Positions 23,583-31,804 of a DNA stretch of 45,895 nucleotides are shown piece after piece. Position numbers and translations under genes: made by a program. Source of the DNA: an uncultured Prevotellaceae bacterium (GTDB taxonomy: Bacteria > Bacteroidota > Bacteroidia > Bacteroidales > Muribaculaceae). The notes beneath the pieces are model-generated. The model worked only from the letters and a program-made list of their open reading frames with translations, searched no databases and was not told where the DNA came from. Location of the stretch: contig ONKF01000033.1 in the NCBI GenBank assembly GCA_900318335.1, positions 1 through 45,895 on the forward strand, read 5' to 3'. Each line of letters opens with the position of its first letter. The first letter of the stretch is position 1.

Positions 23583-24133
23583 ATGATACTGACAATAAAC
23601 GGAAAGCAGGCAGCGCTGAAGAAGGGGTCTTCGATAGAGTATGTATCGGAGAACCGCATCTTCACCGATGCCGACGACTACAGCATGGAGATTGAACTGC
23701 CCCTGGCAGACTGTCCGCAGAACCTAGACATCTTCGGGATGATCACCCGCAAAGACGTCGATGCAGGCGACATCTTCTTCGATGCGGTGCTGCAGGACAC
23801 CAACTTCTTCAAAAATAGAGCAAGCCGAATGCAGAGTCAAGCTTGCTTGAACTCTGTTAAGGCGTAGAAAATATGTGCAAGCCGAAAGCAATGCTAAGTT
23901 TACTTAAGCATTGCTAAGGCGCAGCCAAATTTATGCAGACCTACATCGACGAGCTTGACCTGGGCAAGTGGCCCAGCATCTACCCCGACAATTCGCCTAC
24001 CGGCGGCGGGGCCCAGCCAAGACCAGGGGAAGAAGTGACCTACGCCTCCCCGGTGCAGCTCTGTGGCAGGACGGAGGACTACACCGCCTTGCCGTGGGTC
24101 AACAACTCCAGCGGCAACCTGCAGAATTTTATG
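23583..24133 (+). pseudogene. Phage tail-region gene fragment, copy 2, interrupted by two hairpin elements
   Basis: Reads MILTINGKQAALKKGSSIEY to DTNFFKNR at about 23817, then loses sense in two inserted hairpin elements. It resumes at 23934 with MQTYIDELDLGKWPSIYPDN and EDYTALPWVNNSSGNLQNF, ending near 24133. There is no coding sense after that. It is a broken and truncated gene, the right edge of the phage debris. Confidence 0.75.
23810..23926 (-). repeat. Two tandem promoter-bearing hairpin elements, reversed, inserted in phage gene
   Basis: Read on the minus strand each unit has GGCTGCGCCTT or GCCTT, a variable hairpin, then TTCGGCTTGC. The centres are AGCAATGCTTAAG/CTTAGCATTGCT and CAGAGTTCAAG/CTTGACTCTG. 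The unit nearest 23810 ends in TATTTTTG (23810-23817), a valid -7 box. These are the same family as 9185-9340 in the opposite orientation. Confidence 0.75.
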
Positions 24134-24175
24134 TTTAGGAAGACGAAAAACGTTTTGTTCTCTCGCTGTGCTCGG

Positions 24176-24244
24176 GCAAGATAGGCTGCACCTTGGGATC
24201 ATAAAAATAGATTTTGTTTTCTGCTCGGTTTTCACTATCTTTGC
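24176..24244 (+). promoter_or_regulatory. Promoter-bearing hairpin element driving the corrin-ring operon
   Basis: This is the fifth copy of the family: GCAAGATAGGCTGCACCTT, a weak inner hairpin, then CTCGGTTTTCACTATCTTTG. The promoter is TTG at 24214-24216, a 19-bp gap and TATCTTTG at 24236-24243. Transcription would start at about 24250, so the message for the CbiH-CbiC gene (ATG 24252) would be essentially leaderless. Confidence 0.75.
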
Positions 24245-24251
24245 GGTCATT

Positions 24252-25652
24252 ATGGGTAAGATTATAGTAGCAGGCATCGGGCCTGGCAGTCAGCAGGACA
24301 TCACGCCCGCCGTACTTGAAACAGTGCGTGCGGCCGATGCCATTGTGGGTTACAAGTATTATTTCCAGTTTGTCCGGAAATACGTGCAGGATGGCTGCGA
24401 GTGTATCGACACGGGCATGAAGAAAGAACGCGAGCGAGCCGAGCAGGCCTTTGAACTGGCCGAGCAAGGCAAAACCGTCGTTGTCATCTCGTCGGGTGAC
24501 GCGGGCATCTATGGCATGACGCCGCTGATTTATGAGATGAAGCGAGAACGCCAGTCTGGCGTCGAAATTGAATCATTGCCTGGCATTTCGGCTTTCCAGA
24601 AAGCCGCATCGTTGCTCGGCGCTCCTATTGGCCATGACTTGTGCATCATTTCACTCAGCGACCTGATGACCCCGTGGGAGGTGATTGAGCGCCGCATCAA
24701 GGCCGCCGCTGTGGGCGATTTTGTCACAGCCATCTATAACCCTAAGTCCAATGGCCGCTACTGGCAGCTGTACCGCCTGGTGGAACTGTTCCTGCAGCAA
24801 CGCTCAGCCGATACTCCCGTGGGTTATGTGAGGCAGGCAGGCCGGGAAGAGCAGGAAATCAGGGTGACCACGCTTGGCGCGTTCGACCCCGAGGAGGTGG
24901 ACATGTTTACCGTTATCCTCATCGGCAACTCGCAATCCTATATTAGTGACGGGCAAATCATTACTCCTCGAGGTTATTACCGCGAACAGCAAGACCCAGC
25001 CGTCAAGCCTGGCCAGCAGATTATGATTGAGTCATTCCGCACGATCGAGAGCGAGCTCCGAAACAGGGACATTCCTCTTGACCACAAGTGGGCGCTATTG
25101 CATGCCATTCACACGACTGCCGACTTTGAGATGGAGCGAATCCTCTATACCGATGACCATGCGGTGGAAACACTTTATAACAAAGTCTCAAAGGGAGAAA
25201 TCAAGACCATCGTGACTGATGTGACTATGGTTACCAGCGGCATCCGCAAGGGGGCGCTTGCACGATTGGGCATGGAGGCCAAGTGCTACCTGAGTGACCC
25301 GCGCGTTGCCGAAATGGCCACTGCGCAAGGCATAACCCGCACCCAGGCAGGAATCCGTCTGGCAGTTGAGGAACACCCCGGCGCCCTTTTCGCCTTTGGT
25401 AACGCTCCCACGGCACTGATGGAACTGTGCGACCTCATCCGCAAAGGAAAGGCCCATCCTGCTGGCATCATTGCCGCACCCGTGGGTTTTGTCCATGTGC
25501 GCGAGTCCAAACACATGGTCAAACCGTTTAAAAACATCCCCAAAGTCATCGTCGAGGGACGCAAGGGCGGCAGCAATCTGGCAGCAACCCTGTGCAACGC
25601 CATCTTGACCCTGGATGACGCAGCACAACTAAAGCCGGGACGGGACTTATGA
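24252..25652 (+). CDS. cbiH-cbiC: CbiH-CbiC fusion: cobalt-precorrin-3 C17-methyltransferase / precorrin-8 methylmutase
   Basis: A 466-residue cytoplasmic fusion. The N-terminal half is a SAM-dependent tetrapyrrole methylase with MGKIIVAGIGPGSQQDITPA, the ISSGDAGIYGM loop and LPGISAFQKAASLLGAPIGHDLC-type motifs, which performs ring contraction with C17 methylation. From about residue 255 the CbiC domain begins. It has the catalytic-histidine segment LLHAIHTTADFEM, then TDVTMVTSGI, and the ending APVGFVHVRESKH with VVEGRKGGSN-like IVEGRKGGSN. CbiC moves the C11 methyl to C12 to give hydrogenobyrinic/cobyrinic acid. I use the ATG at 24252, because the longer frame runs back through phage debris. 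It is first in a four-gene operon of fused ring enzymes. Confidence 0.95.
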   Translation: MGKIIVAGIGPGSQQDITPAVLETVRAADAIVGYKYYFQFVRKYVQDGCECIDTGMKKERERAEQAFELAEQGKTVVVISSGDAGIYGMTPLIYEMKRERQSGVEIESLPGISAFQKAASLLGAPIGHDLCIISLSDLMTPWEVIERRIKAAAVGDFVTAIYNPKSNGRYWQLYRLVELFLQQRSADTPVGYVRQAGREEQEIRVTTLGAFDPEEVDMFTVILIGNSQSYISDGQIITPRGYYREQQDPAVKPGQQIMIESFRTIESELRNRDIPLDHKWALLHAIHTTADFEMERILYTDDHAVETLYNKVSKGEIKTIVTDVTMVTSGIRKGALARLGMEAKCYLSDPRVAEMATAQGITRTQAGIRLAVEEHPGALFAFGNAPTALMELCDLIRKGKAHPAGIIAAPVGFVHVRESKHMVKPFKNIPKVIVEGRKGGSNLAATLCNAILTLDDAAQLKPGRDL

Positions 25653-25657
25653 CACCC

Positions 25658-25752
25658 AATCAAACAACCAAAACAACTATGAACAACACAAACAACAATA
25701 ATAATATTAAAAGTGGTTTCTGTTGTTATTTGTTGTTCATGTTGTTTGATTA
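25658..25752. repeat. AACAAC-rich inverted repeat between ring-enzyme genes
   Basis: AATCAAACAACC and ATGAACAACACAAACAACAA on the left are mirrored by GTTGTTATTTGTTGTTCATG and TTGTTTGATT on the right. A related element closes the operon at 30588-30662. It lies between two co-oriented genes, so it is an intra-operon hairpin. Confidence 0.7.
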
Positions 25753-25788
25753 AAAAGGTAGTTGTTTGAACATTAAATCAAGAATGAT

Positions 25789-27006
25789 ATGAAATTTTAC
25801 GTAATAGGCATCAGTGACGCGCCGCGGCCCTATTTGCCGCCAGAGGTGATTAAAATCATCTGTCAAGGGCGCATTTTCTCGGGTGGCAAACGCCATTATA
25901 GACTTGTCGCCCCCTATTTGCCTGAAGGGGCAAAGTGGATTGACATCACCACGCCGCTGGATGCGGTTTTTGAGCAATATCATGACGAGGTAATCGTTTT
26001 TGCCAGCGGCGACCCGCTGTTTTTCGGCTATGCCAACACCATCAAGCGCAGAATGCCTGATGCCGAGATTATTCTGTTCCCGTCATTTAACTCCCTGCAG
26101 TTGCTGGCCCACCGCCTGGTGATGCCCTACAATGATATGCGCATCGTCTCGTTGACTGGACGCCCCTGGCCCGAATTTGACAAGGCCCTGATTGAGAGGG
26201 CGGGCAAAATCGGTGTGCTCACTGATCACGAACACACGCCAGCCAATATCGCAAGCCGTATGCTGGAATATGGCTACAATGGTTATCAGATGCACGTGGG
26301 CGAGCACTTGGGCAATCCTCAGGAGGAGCGCATTTCCACAATGTCGCTTGAAGATGCCGCCGAGCGGGAATTTGACTATCCCAACTGCCTCATCCTGGTC
26401 GGCAATGACCCCAGGCCGCGTTACTTCGGTATCCCTGACAGCGAGTTTGACTTGTTGAACGGTAGAGAGAAAATGATTACCAAGTCACCGATACGCCTGT
26501 TGAGCCTCCAAGCCATGGAACTGCCGCCGAAGAGCGTCCTGTGGGACATCGGCTTTTGCACCGGCAGCGTGTCCATCGAGGCGAGGTTGCGGTTTCCGCA
26601 TCTGCATGTCGAGGCCTTTGAGGTAAGGCCCGAGTGCGAGACCTTGATGCAGGATAACAGCCGACGATTTGGCGCGCCGGGCATCAACTACCACATCGGG
26701 GATTTCCTCGAAATGGATATTGAAAATCTGCCTCGTCCCGATGCCGTATTCATCGGTGGGCATGGCGGGCATCTCAAGGAAATCATGGCACGTGTGCTGG
26801 CCGTGTTGGCCGATGACGGTTGCATCGTGATGAACAGCGTCACCTCGCCCATGGTGTATACCGACAGCCACAAACTGTTTGACGAAGCATGTGCCGAATT
26901 GGGCTTGACACCAGAGCAACCCCTGCGCATCATCCTGAATGACAATAACCCGATAGAGATACTGAAATGCAAAAACAAAAACTACGAATTACACGAACAC
27001 GACTAA
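25789..27006 (+). CDS. cobL: CbiE-CbiT fusion (CobL): precorrin-6Y/7 C5,C15-methyltransferase
   Basis: A 405-residue cytoplasmic fusion. The first 200 residues are a CbiE tetrapyrrole methylase (MKFYVIGISDAPRPYLPPEV, FASGDPLFFG, FPSFNSLQLLAHRLVMPYND). The second half is CbiT, a SAM methyltransferase and decarboxylase, with VLWDIGFCTGSVSIEARLRF, where the usual DIGxGTG loop reads DIGFCTG, and AVFIGGHGGHLKEI. The two activities methylate C5 and C15 and remove the C12 acetate carboxyl. The last codons (NYELHEHD and stop) are encoded inside the dispersed inverted repeat at 26981-27041, so the natural C-terminus has probably been rewritten by that element. Confidence 0.95.
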   Translation: MKFYVIGISDAPRPYLPPEVIKIICQGRIFSGGKRHYRLVAPYLPEGAKWIDITTPLDAVFEQYHDEVIVFASGDPLFFGYANTIKRRMPDAEIILFPSFNSLQLLAHRLVMPYNDMRIVSLTGRPWPEFDKALIERAGKIGVLTDHEHTPANIASRMLEYGYNGYQMHVGEHLGNPQEERISTMSLEDAAEREFDYPNCLILVGNDPRPRYFGIPDSEFDLLNGREKMITKSPIRLLSLQAMELPPKSVLWDIGFCTGSVSIEARLRFPHLHVEAFEVRPECETLMQDNSRRFGAPGINYHIGDFLEMDIENLPRPDAVFIGGHGGHLKEIMARVLAVLADDGCIVMNSVTSPMVYTDSHKLFDEACAELGLTPEQPLRIILNDNNPIEILKCKNKNYELHEHD

Positions 27007-27041
27007 AAACATTTTTTGTGTAATTGGCGAAATTCGTAGTT
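26981..27041. repeat. ACTACGAATT inverted repeat, copy 2, overlapping the cobL end
   Basis: ACTACGAATTACACGAACAC on the left mirrors GTGTAATTGGCGAAATTCGT with AGT on the right. The left arm supplies the last eight residues and stop codon of the CbiE-CbiT protein. Confidence 0.85.
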
Positions 27042-27060
27042 TAAAAAAGTGGCAACTGAA

Positions 27061-28836
27061 ATGCAGAAGATAGCCGTCATTCCCGTGAGCGAGGAAGGCC
27101 GTGATATGGCCGTAACGCTCCAGCAAGAATTCCAAGCCAAGGTCATCAAACGAGCCGAGGTCGCCAAGCGATGGAAAGAATTTGATGCTTTTGTCTTTAT
27201 TGGCGCGATGGGCATTTGTGTCCGCACGATTGCATCCCTGATTGAAGACAAGCACACCGACCCCGCGGTCATCTGCGTTGACAGTATGGGCAACCATGTG
27301 ATTTCGGTTCTTTCTGGCCATGTGGGCGGTGCCAACGACTTGACCCGCCGCGTGGCATCGGCATTGGGAGCCGACCCTGTTATTACCACCCAGAGCGATA
27401 ATGCGGGGCTGTGGGCGCTCGACACGTTGGAAGAACGTTTCAACTGGCCTATTGCCAGCGAGGATGACATGAATGCCTGCATCTTTGCCTTTGTCAACCG
27501 CAAACCCACGGCTTTGTTCATCGAGGTGCGTGACGAGGGCACCGATTATCTGGAAAAGACCCTTCCCAGTCACGTCACCATCATCAACGACCTCAGCGAG
27601 GCCGACCCGAAGAAATACAAACTCCTCATCATGGTGACGCCTTACCTGCGTTACGCGCCCGAGGGCATGTTGTCCTTGCACTATGTGCCCATGGTCGGCA
27701 CCATCGGTTTCGGCTTGGCTCATCACCCCGACGATTACAAGTTCATCTATGACAAAATGGACGAGGCGCTGGCCAAGTGGGGCATTCTGCCTTGTGCCTG
27801 CCGTTACTGCACGATTGACGTCAAAGCCGACGAACCGTTTGTGCAGCTGTTGAAAGAAGGCTATAACGAAGAGGTCGAGTTTTTTACGGCTGAGCAGCTG
27901 GCTGCCGTTGAGGTTCCCAACCCGAGCGACACGGTGGCCAAGCACGTGGGCACTCCCAGTGTGTGTGAGGCCGCAGCCATATTAGGCTCCAACCACGGTG
28001 AACTGATTGTTCCCAAAATCAAAGGCAAGAGTTTCACGGTAGCGTTGGCTATTGACAAAAAACACCTGCGTGATCAGCAGGGGCATATCGAGATTGTGGG
28101 TGCAGGTCCAGGTGACCCCGACTTGGTATCGGTGCGCGGACGCAAGATGCTGGAACGGGCCGACTTGATTCTGTATGCCGGTTCCCTGGTGCCGCGTGAA
28201 TTGACATTGTGTGCCAAGCCTGGTGCCATTGTCCGCAGTTCGGCGGGTATGGATTTGGAAGAGCAATGCGTGTTGATGAAAGAATTCTATGACAAGGGCC
28301 GTTTTATTGTTCGTTTGCACACGGGTGACCCTTGCATTTTTGGGGCAATACAGGAGCAGATGGCATTCTTTGACAAGCACGGAATGCGTTACCACATCAC
28401 GCCAGGCATTTCCTCGTTCCTGGCCGCAGCGGCCGAATTGAGGAGCCAGTTCACCATCCCCGAGCGCACGCAGACCATCATCCTGACCCGTGGCGAGGGC
28501 CGTACTCCCATGCCCGAGAAGGAGCAGCTGCATCTGCTGGCCCGCAGTCAGAGCACGATGTGCATTTTCCTGAGTGCCGCCATCGTGGACGATGTGCAGC
28601 GGGAATTGCTCATGGAATATCCCGAGGACACACCCGTTGCGGCTTGTTACCACCTCACCTGGCCCGACCAGCGCATCTATCGCGGCGTGTTGAAAGACCT
28701 CGCCAAGATTGTCCATGACAATAACCTCACCCTCACGACAATGCTCGTCGTGGGCGAGGCCATCGACAACCGCAAGGGCTTGTCAGAATTATACAACAAG
28801 CATTTCACACACCTGTTTAGAAAGGGCGACGCATGA
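27061..28836 (+). CDS. cbiG-cbiF: CbiG-CbiF fusion: cobalt-precorrin-5A hydrolase / precorrin-4 C11-methyltransferase
   Basis: A 591-residue cytoplasmic fusion from ATG 27061 (MQKIAVIPVSEEGRDMAVTL). CbiG spans residues 1-340, with FVFIGAMGICVRTIASLIED and LSGHVGGANDLTRRVA. It opens the delta-lactone and releases acetaldehyde, a step found only in the anaerobic pathway. CbiF/CobM follows (IEIVGAGPGDPDLVSVRGRK, LYAGSLVP, RLHTGDPCIFGAIQEQM, TPGISSFLAAAAELRSQFTI) and methylates C11. Its stop overlaps the next gene's start by 4 bp (ATGA), which indicates coupling. Confidence 0.95.
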   Translation: MQKIAVIPVSEEGRDMAVTLQQEFQAKVIKRAEVAKRWKEFDAFVFIGAMGICVRTIASLIEDKHTDPAVICVDSMGNHVISVLSGHVGGANDLTRRVASALGADPVITTQSDNAGLWALDTLEERFNWPIASEDDMNACIFAFVNRKPTALFIEVRDEGTDYLEKTLPSHVTIINDLSEADPKKYKLLIMVTPYLRYAPEGMLSLHYVPMVGTIGFGLAHHPDDYKFIYDKMDEALAKWGILPCACRYCTIDVKADEPFVQLLKEGYNEEVEFFTAEQLAAVEVPNPSDTVAKHVGTPSVCEAAAILGSNHGELIVPKIKGKSFTVALAIDKKHLRDQQGHIEIVGAGPGDPDLVSVRGRKMLERADLILYAGSLVPRELTLCAKPGAIVRSSAGMDLEEQCVLMKEFYDKGRFIVRLHTGDPCIFGAIQEQMAFFDKHGMRYHITPGISSFLAAAAELRSQFTIPERTQTIILTRGEGRTPMPEKEQLHLLARSQSTMCIFLSAAIVDDVQRELLMEYPEDTPVAACYHLTWPDQRIYRGVLKDLAKIVHDNNLTLTTMLVVGEAIDNRKGLSELYNKHFTHLFRKGDA

Positions 28837-30590
28837 TCCTGGTATTTGGTGGAACGACTGAAGGCCGCGTGGCGGCTAAGGTGCTCGAGGAATCGGGTGC
28901 CACTTATTACTATTCCACCCGCAGCAATACTCAGGAAATACATTTTGTCCACGGTGTCCACGTGTGCGGCTCAATGGAGGTGCCCGAGATGGTCACTTTC
29001 TGCCATGAGCACGGCATCCGCCTGATAGTTGATGCCGCCCATCCGTTTGCCGTCAATCTGCACCGCAATATCATTTCCCTTGCAGGACACGTCGGAGTGC
29101 CCGTCGTTCGCTACGACCGCATCTATCCGCCCCATGACGAGGACTTGGTTTGGTGTATGGATTATGATGATGCCATTGCCCAATTAAAAGCAAACGGCAT
29201 TCAACGCCTGTTGGCTCTCACCGGTGTCAATACCATTGCAAAACTGCGAGATTACTGGCAAGACTGTGAATGCTGGTTCCGCATCCTGAACCGTGACGAA
29301 TCGCAGGGTAGGGCACAGGCTGCTGGCTTTCCAGCCGACCACCTCGTTTACTACGAGAAAGACGACACGGCATCGCTGATTGAGCGATTGCATCCCCAGG
29401 CCATAGTCACTAAGGAGAGCGGTGTGAGTGGCGGTTTTGACGAGAAAGTTCATGCTGCCCGGCAAGCGGGAGTCAAAGTCTTTGTTGTCAAGCGGCCAGA
29501 CTATCCAACAGCCGATGGCGTGACCGTGAAGCACGTCAATGGCCCTCATGGGCTGCGCCGAATGGTCGAGAAACTATTGCCCGAGTTTTATCCTTTGCAC
29601 AGTGGTCTGACCACAGGCACTTGTGCAACTGCTGCCGCTATCGCAGCAACACAACGATTACTGACGGGTGAAGAGCCCACAACTGTTCCTGTTATCCTTC
29701 CCGATGGCGAGACGATTGATGTCGAAGTGACTTACGGTAACGGCTATGCTGCCGTGTTCAAGCAGGCAGGCGATGATCCCGATGTGACCAACGGCATTGA
29801 AATCCGCGCTCATGTCCAATCCAGCGATTCTTTTGAAATCCATGGCGGCGAGGGCGTCGGGCGGTTCACCTTGCCGGGCTTCGACTTTCCGCCAGGCGAG
29901 CCAGCCATCAATAAGGCGCCTCGTCAGATGATGCGCGACAACATCAAGCAGAATGTCAGCATCACCATCAGCGTGCCCCAAGGTGCCGAGATTGCCCGTC
30001 GCACGTTCAATCCCCGTCTGGGCATCGAGGGCGGCATCAGCATCATCGGGGTATCGGGCATTGTCAAACCTTTCAGCGAGGAGGCGTTTGTTGCGAGCAT
30101 TCGCAAGTGTATGCAGGTGGCAAAGGCTTCGGGAAGCGACCGCGTGGTCATCAACAGCGGCGGCAAGAGTGAGCGCTTTGTAAAAGGGCTTTACCCCGAC
30201 CTGCCGCAACAGGCCTTTGTGGAATATGGCAATTACATCGGCGAGACCTTGGCCATCGCCAACGAAATTGACATCAAGAATGTCACTATGGGTGTGATGC
30301 TGGGCAAGGCAGTGAAACTTGCTGCGGGCAACCTCGACACCCACAGCCGTCACACCACGATGGACCGGGATTTCGTCATGGGGATGCTTCTCGAGGCGGG
30401 CATTGATATTGATATCAGTGACCTCACCCTCGCCCGCGAGTTGTGGGACAGAATCCCCCAGGAGAAACTTCAAGAATTCGCTAACGTCGTCATCAAGCAC
30501 TGCGCCCAGTACTGCACTCCACTGCTCCCCAACGGCCATCTCACCCTCCTCCTCATCACCGACACTGGCACGATTTACAAACAACAATAA
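28833..30590 (+). CDS. cbiJ-cbiD: CbiJ-CbiD fusion: cobalt-precorrin-6A reductase / cobalt-precorrin-5B C1-methyltransferase
   Basis: A 585-residue cytoplasmic fusion. CbiJ occupies about 1-245: MILVFGGTTEGRVAAKVLEE, VDAAHPFA, and IVTKESGVSGGFDEK. It reduces the macrocycle with NADPH. CbiD occupies the rest, starting at HSGLTTGTCATAAAIAATQR, with KAPRQMMRDNIKQN and VINSGGKSERFVK, and methylates C1. Together with its three upstream neighbours it completes ring formation from cobalt-factor III to cobyrinic acid. It ends 19 bp before the convergent-terminator repeat. Confidence 0.95.
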   Translation: MILVFGGTTEGRVAAKVLEESGATYYYSTRSNTQEIHFVHGVHVCGSMEVPEMVTFCHEHGIRLIVDAAHPFAVNLHRNIISLAGHVGVPVVRYDRIYPPHDEDLVWCMDYDDAIAQLKANGIQRLLALTGVNTIAKLRDYWQDCECWFRILNRDESQGRAQAAGFPADHLVYYEKDDTASLIERLHPQAIVTKESGVSGGFDEKVHAARQAGVKVFVVKRPDYPTADGVTVKHVNGPHGLRRMVEKLLPEFYPLHSGLTTGTCATAAAIAATQRLLTGEEPTTVPVILPDGETIDVEVTYGNGYAAVFKQAGDDPDVTNGIEIRAHVQSSDSFEIHGGEGVGRFTLPGFDFPPGEPAINKAPRQMMRDNIKQNVSITISVPQGAEIARRTFNPRLGIEGGISIIGVSGIVKPFSEEAFVASIRKCMQVAKASGSDRVVINSGGKSERFVKGLYPDLPQQAFVEYGNYIGETLAIANEIDIKNVTMGVMLGKAVKLAAGNLDTHSRHTTMDRDFVMGMLLEAGIDIDISDLTLARELWDRIPQEKLQEFANVVIKHCAQYCTPLLPNGHLTLLLITDTGTIYKQQ

Positions 30591-30662
30591 CAAAAAAAAA
30601 CAACTAACCACAACATAATTGTTGATGATGTTGTGAAAAAAAATAGTTGTTCGTGTTGTTTG
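30588..30662. terminator. Convergent-gene hairpin, AACAAC family
   Basis: CACAACAT and ATGTTGTG (30609-30635) form the core stem, nested in a longer AACAAC/GTTGTT symmetry. Downstream there is a run of A on the plus strand, and T-runs on both sides in the minus reading. It lies between the convergent cbiJ-cbiD and btuC genes and probably terminates both. It is a relative of the repeat at 25658-25752. Confidence 0.65.
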
Positions 30663-30668
30663 AAAAAA

Positions 30669-31700
30669 TTACTCGTAGGAGGTTTTGCGGCGGCGGTAGA
30701 GTACGTAGATGATGATGGGGGCGCCGATGAGGGCGGTGACGCTGTTGACGGGCATGGCACCCTCGAAGCCGGGAGCGCGGGCAATCAGGTTACAGATGAG
30801 GGCCAGCAATGCGCCACACAGGGCGGTGGCGGGCATCAACTTCCAGTGATCGCTGGTGCGGAAGATACCACGGGCCAGATGGGGCACGGCCATACCGATG
30901 AACATGATGGGACCGCAATAGGCGGTGACGATAGCGACCAACGTGCCCGAGCAAACGATGATCCAAGTGCGGGCGCGCTTGACGTTGACACCCAGGTTGG
31001 CGGCATAACGGTCGCCCAGCAACATGGCGTTCAAAGGCTTCACCAACAGGAAACTCAAGGGCAGCAGGATGCACATGAGCACGACAAAAAGTATCATCTG
31101 GTCTCCTGACACGCGGGAGAAGGAGCCAAGTCCCCAAACCACAAAAGCCTTGACATCTTCCTCGGGGCTGAGGAATTTCAAGACACCGATGATGGCGGTG
31201 GCGAGGTAACCGATCATCACGCCGATAATCAGCAGGGTAACATTGCCCTTGACTTTGCCCGAAATCCACACAATCAGCATCATCACGGCAATGGCACCGA
31301 CGATAGCAGCAACTGAAACAGCCGCGTCCCCCAGATAACCCAACGAACTCAATGCCACGCCGCCCAACTGTCCCGACAGCAGCACGACAAATGCCACACC
31401 CAGGCTGGCGCCGTTGGAGATACCCAGGATGGACGGTCCCGCCAGCGGGTTGTGGAAGATGGTCTGCATCATCAGGCCGCTCACGGCAAGGCCAGCTCCC
31501 GCCACAATGGCGGTGAGCACCTGTGGCAGTCGGGAACTGAGGATGATATTGGTCCAGATCTCGGACTCGCTGCCCTGGCCGACAAGAATACGGCAGATGT
31601 CGCCCACCGGTATCTTTACCGAACCGATGAACAGGTTGACAATCACCATCACGAGGATTGCCACCACAAGGGCTAACATCAAGGGCAACGTGCGTCTCAT
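30669..31700 (-). CDS. btuC: FecCD-type ABC permease (BtuC-like)
   Basis: A 343-residue inner-membrane permease with about ten membrane segments. FecCD hallmarks include SRLPQVLTAIVAGAGLAVSG, MQTIFHNPLAGPSILGISNG and GPIMFIGMAVPHLARGIFRT, plus the late cytoplasmic end RRRKTSYE. It would pass a corrinoid delivered by the binding protein encoded just upstream. The expected ATPase gene (btuD) does not follow; the gene ends facing cbiJ-cbiD. The corrinoid substrate is inferred from location. Confidence 0.93.
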   Translation of the reverse strand: MRRTLPLMLALVVAILVMVIVNLFIGSVKIPVGDICRILVGQGSESEIWTNIILSSRLPQVLTAIVAGAGLAVSGLMMQTIFHNPLAGPSILGISNGASLGVAFVVLLSGQLGGVALSSLGYLGDAAVSVAAIVGAIAVMMLIVWISGKVKGNVTLLIIGVMIGYLATAIIGVLKFLSPEEDVKAFVVWGLGSFSRVSGDQMILFVVLMCILLPLSFLLVKPLNAMLLGDRYAANLGVNVKRARTWIIVCSGTLVAIVTAYCGPIMFIGMAVPHLARGIFRTSDHWKLMPATALCGALLALICNLIARAPGFEGAMPVNSVTALIGAPIIIYVLYRRRKTSYE

Positions 31701-31712
31701 ATAGTCAAGAGG

Positions 31713-31788
31713 AAAACAATAAGTACAATAAACACAATAATTGATTATCGTTTTATATCATTGTACTTGTTGTATTTATTGTTGTTTG
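31713..31788. repeat. AACAATAAGTACAATAA inverted repeat, copy 1
   Basis: AAAACAATAAGTACAATAAA and the mirrored TTGTACTTGTTGTATTTATT form a hairpin between btuF and btuC. The second copy is at 37061-37136 between cobD and cbiB, again inside an operon. Confidence 0.8.
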
Positions 31789-31804
31789 TTTAGTTTTATG
31801 ATTA

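Noticed and set aside
20389-24133. An active prophage between the receptor operon and cbiH
   Set aside because: Only fragments of two tail-region genes are present, with frameshifts and duplications; no integrase, terminase, capsid or attachment sites were seen.
24063-24251. Upstream extension of the CbiH-CbiC protein to 24063
   Set aside because: The added 63 residues translate phage debris and the hairpin element; the promoter lies inside that stretch, so ATG 24252 is the start.
27003-27945. Long minus-strand frames opposite CbiG-CbiF and the other cob genes
   Set aside because: No motifs and low-complexity His/Val/Gln-rich translations; all are antisense shadows of well-supported enzymes.
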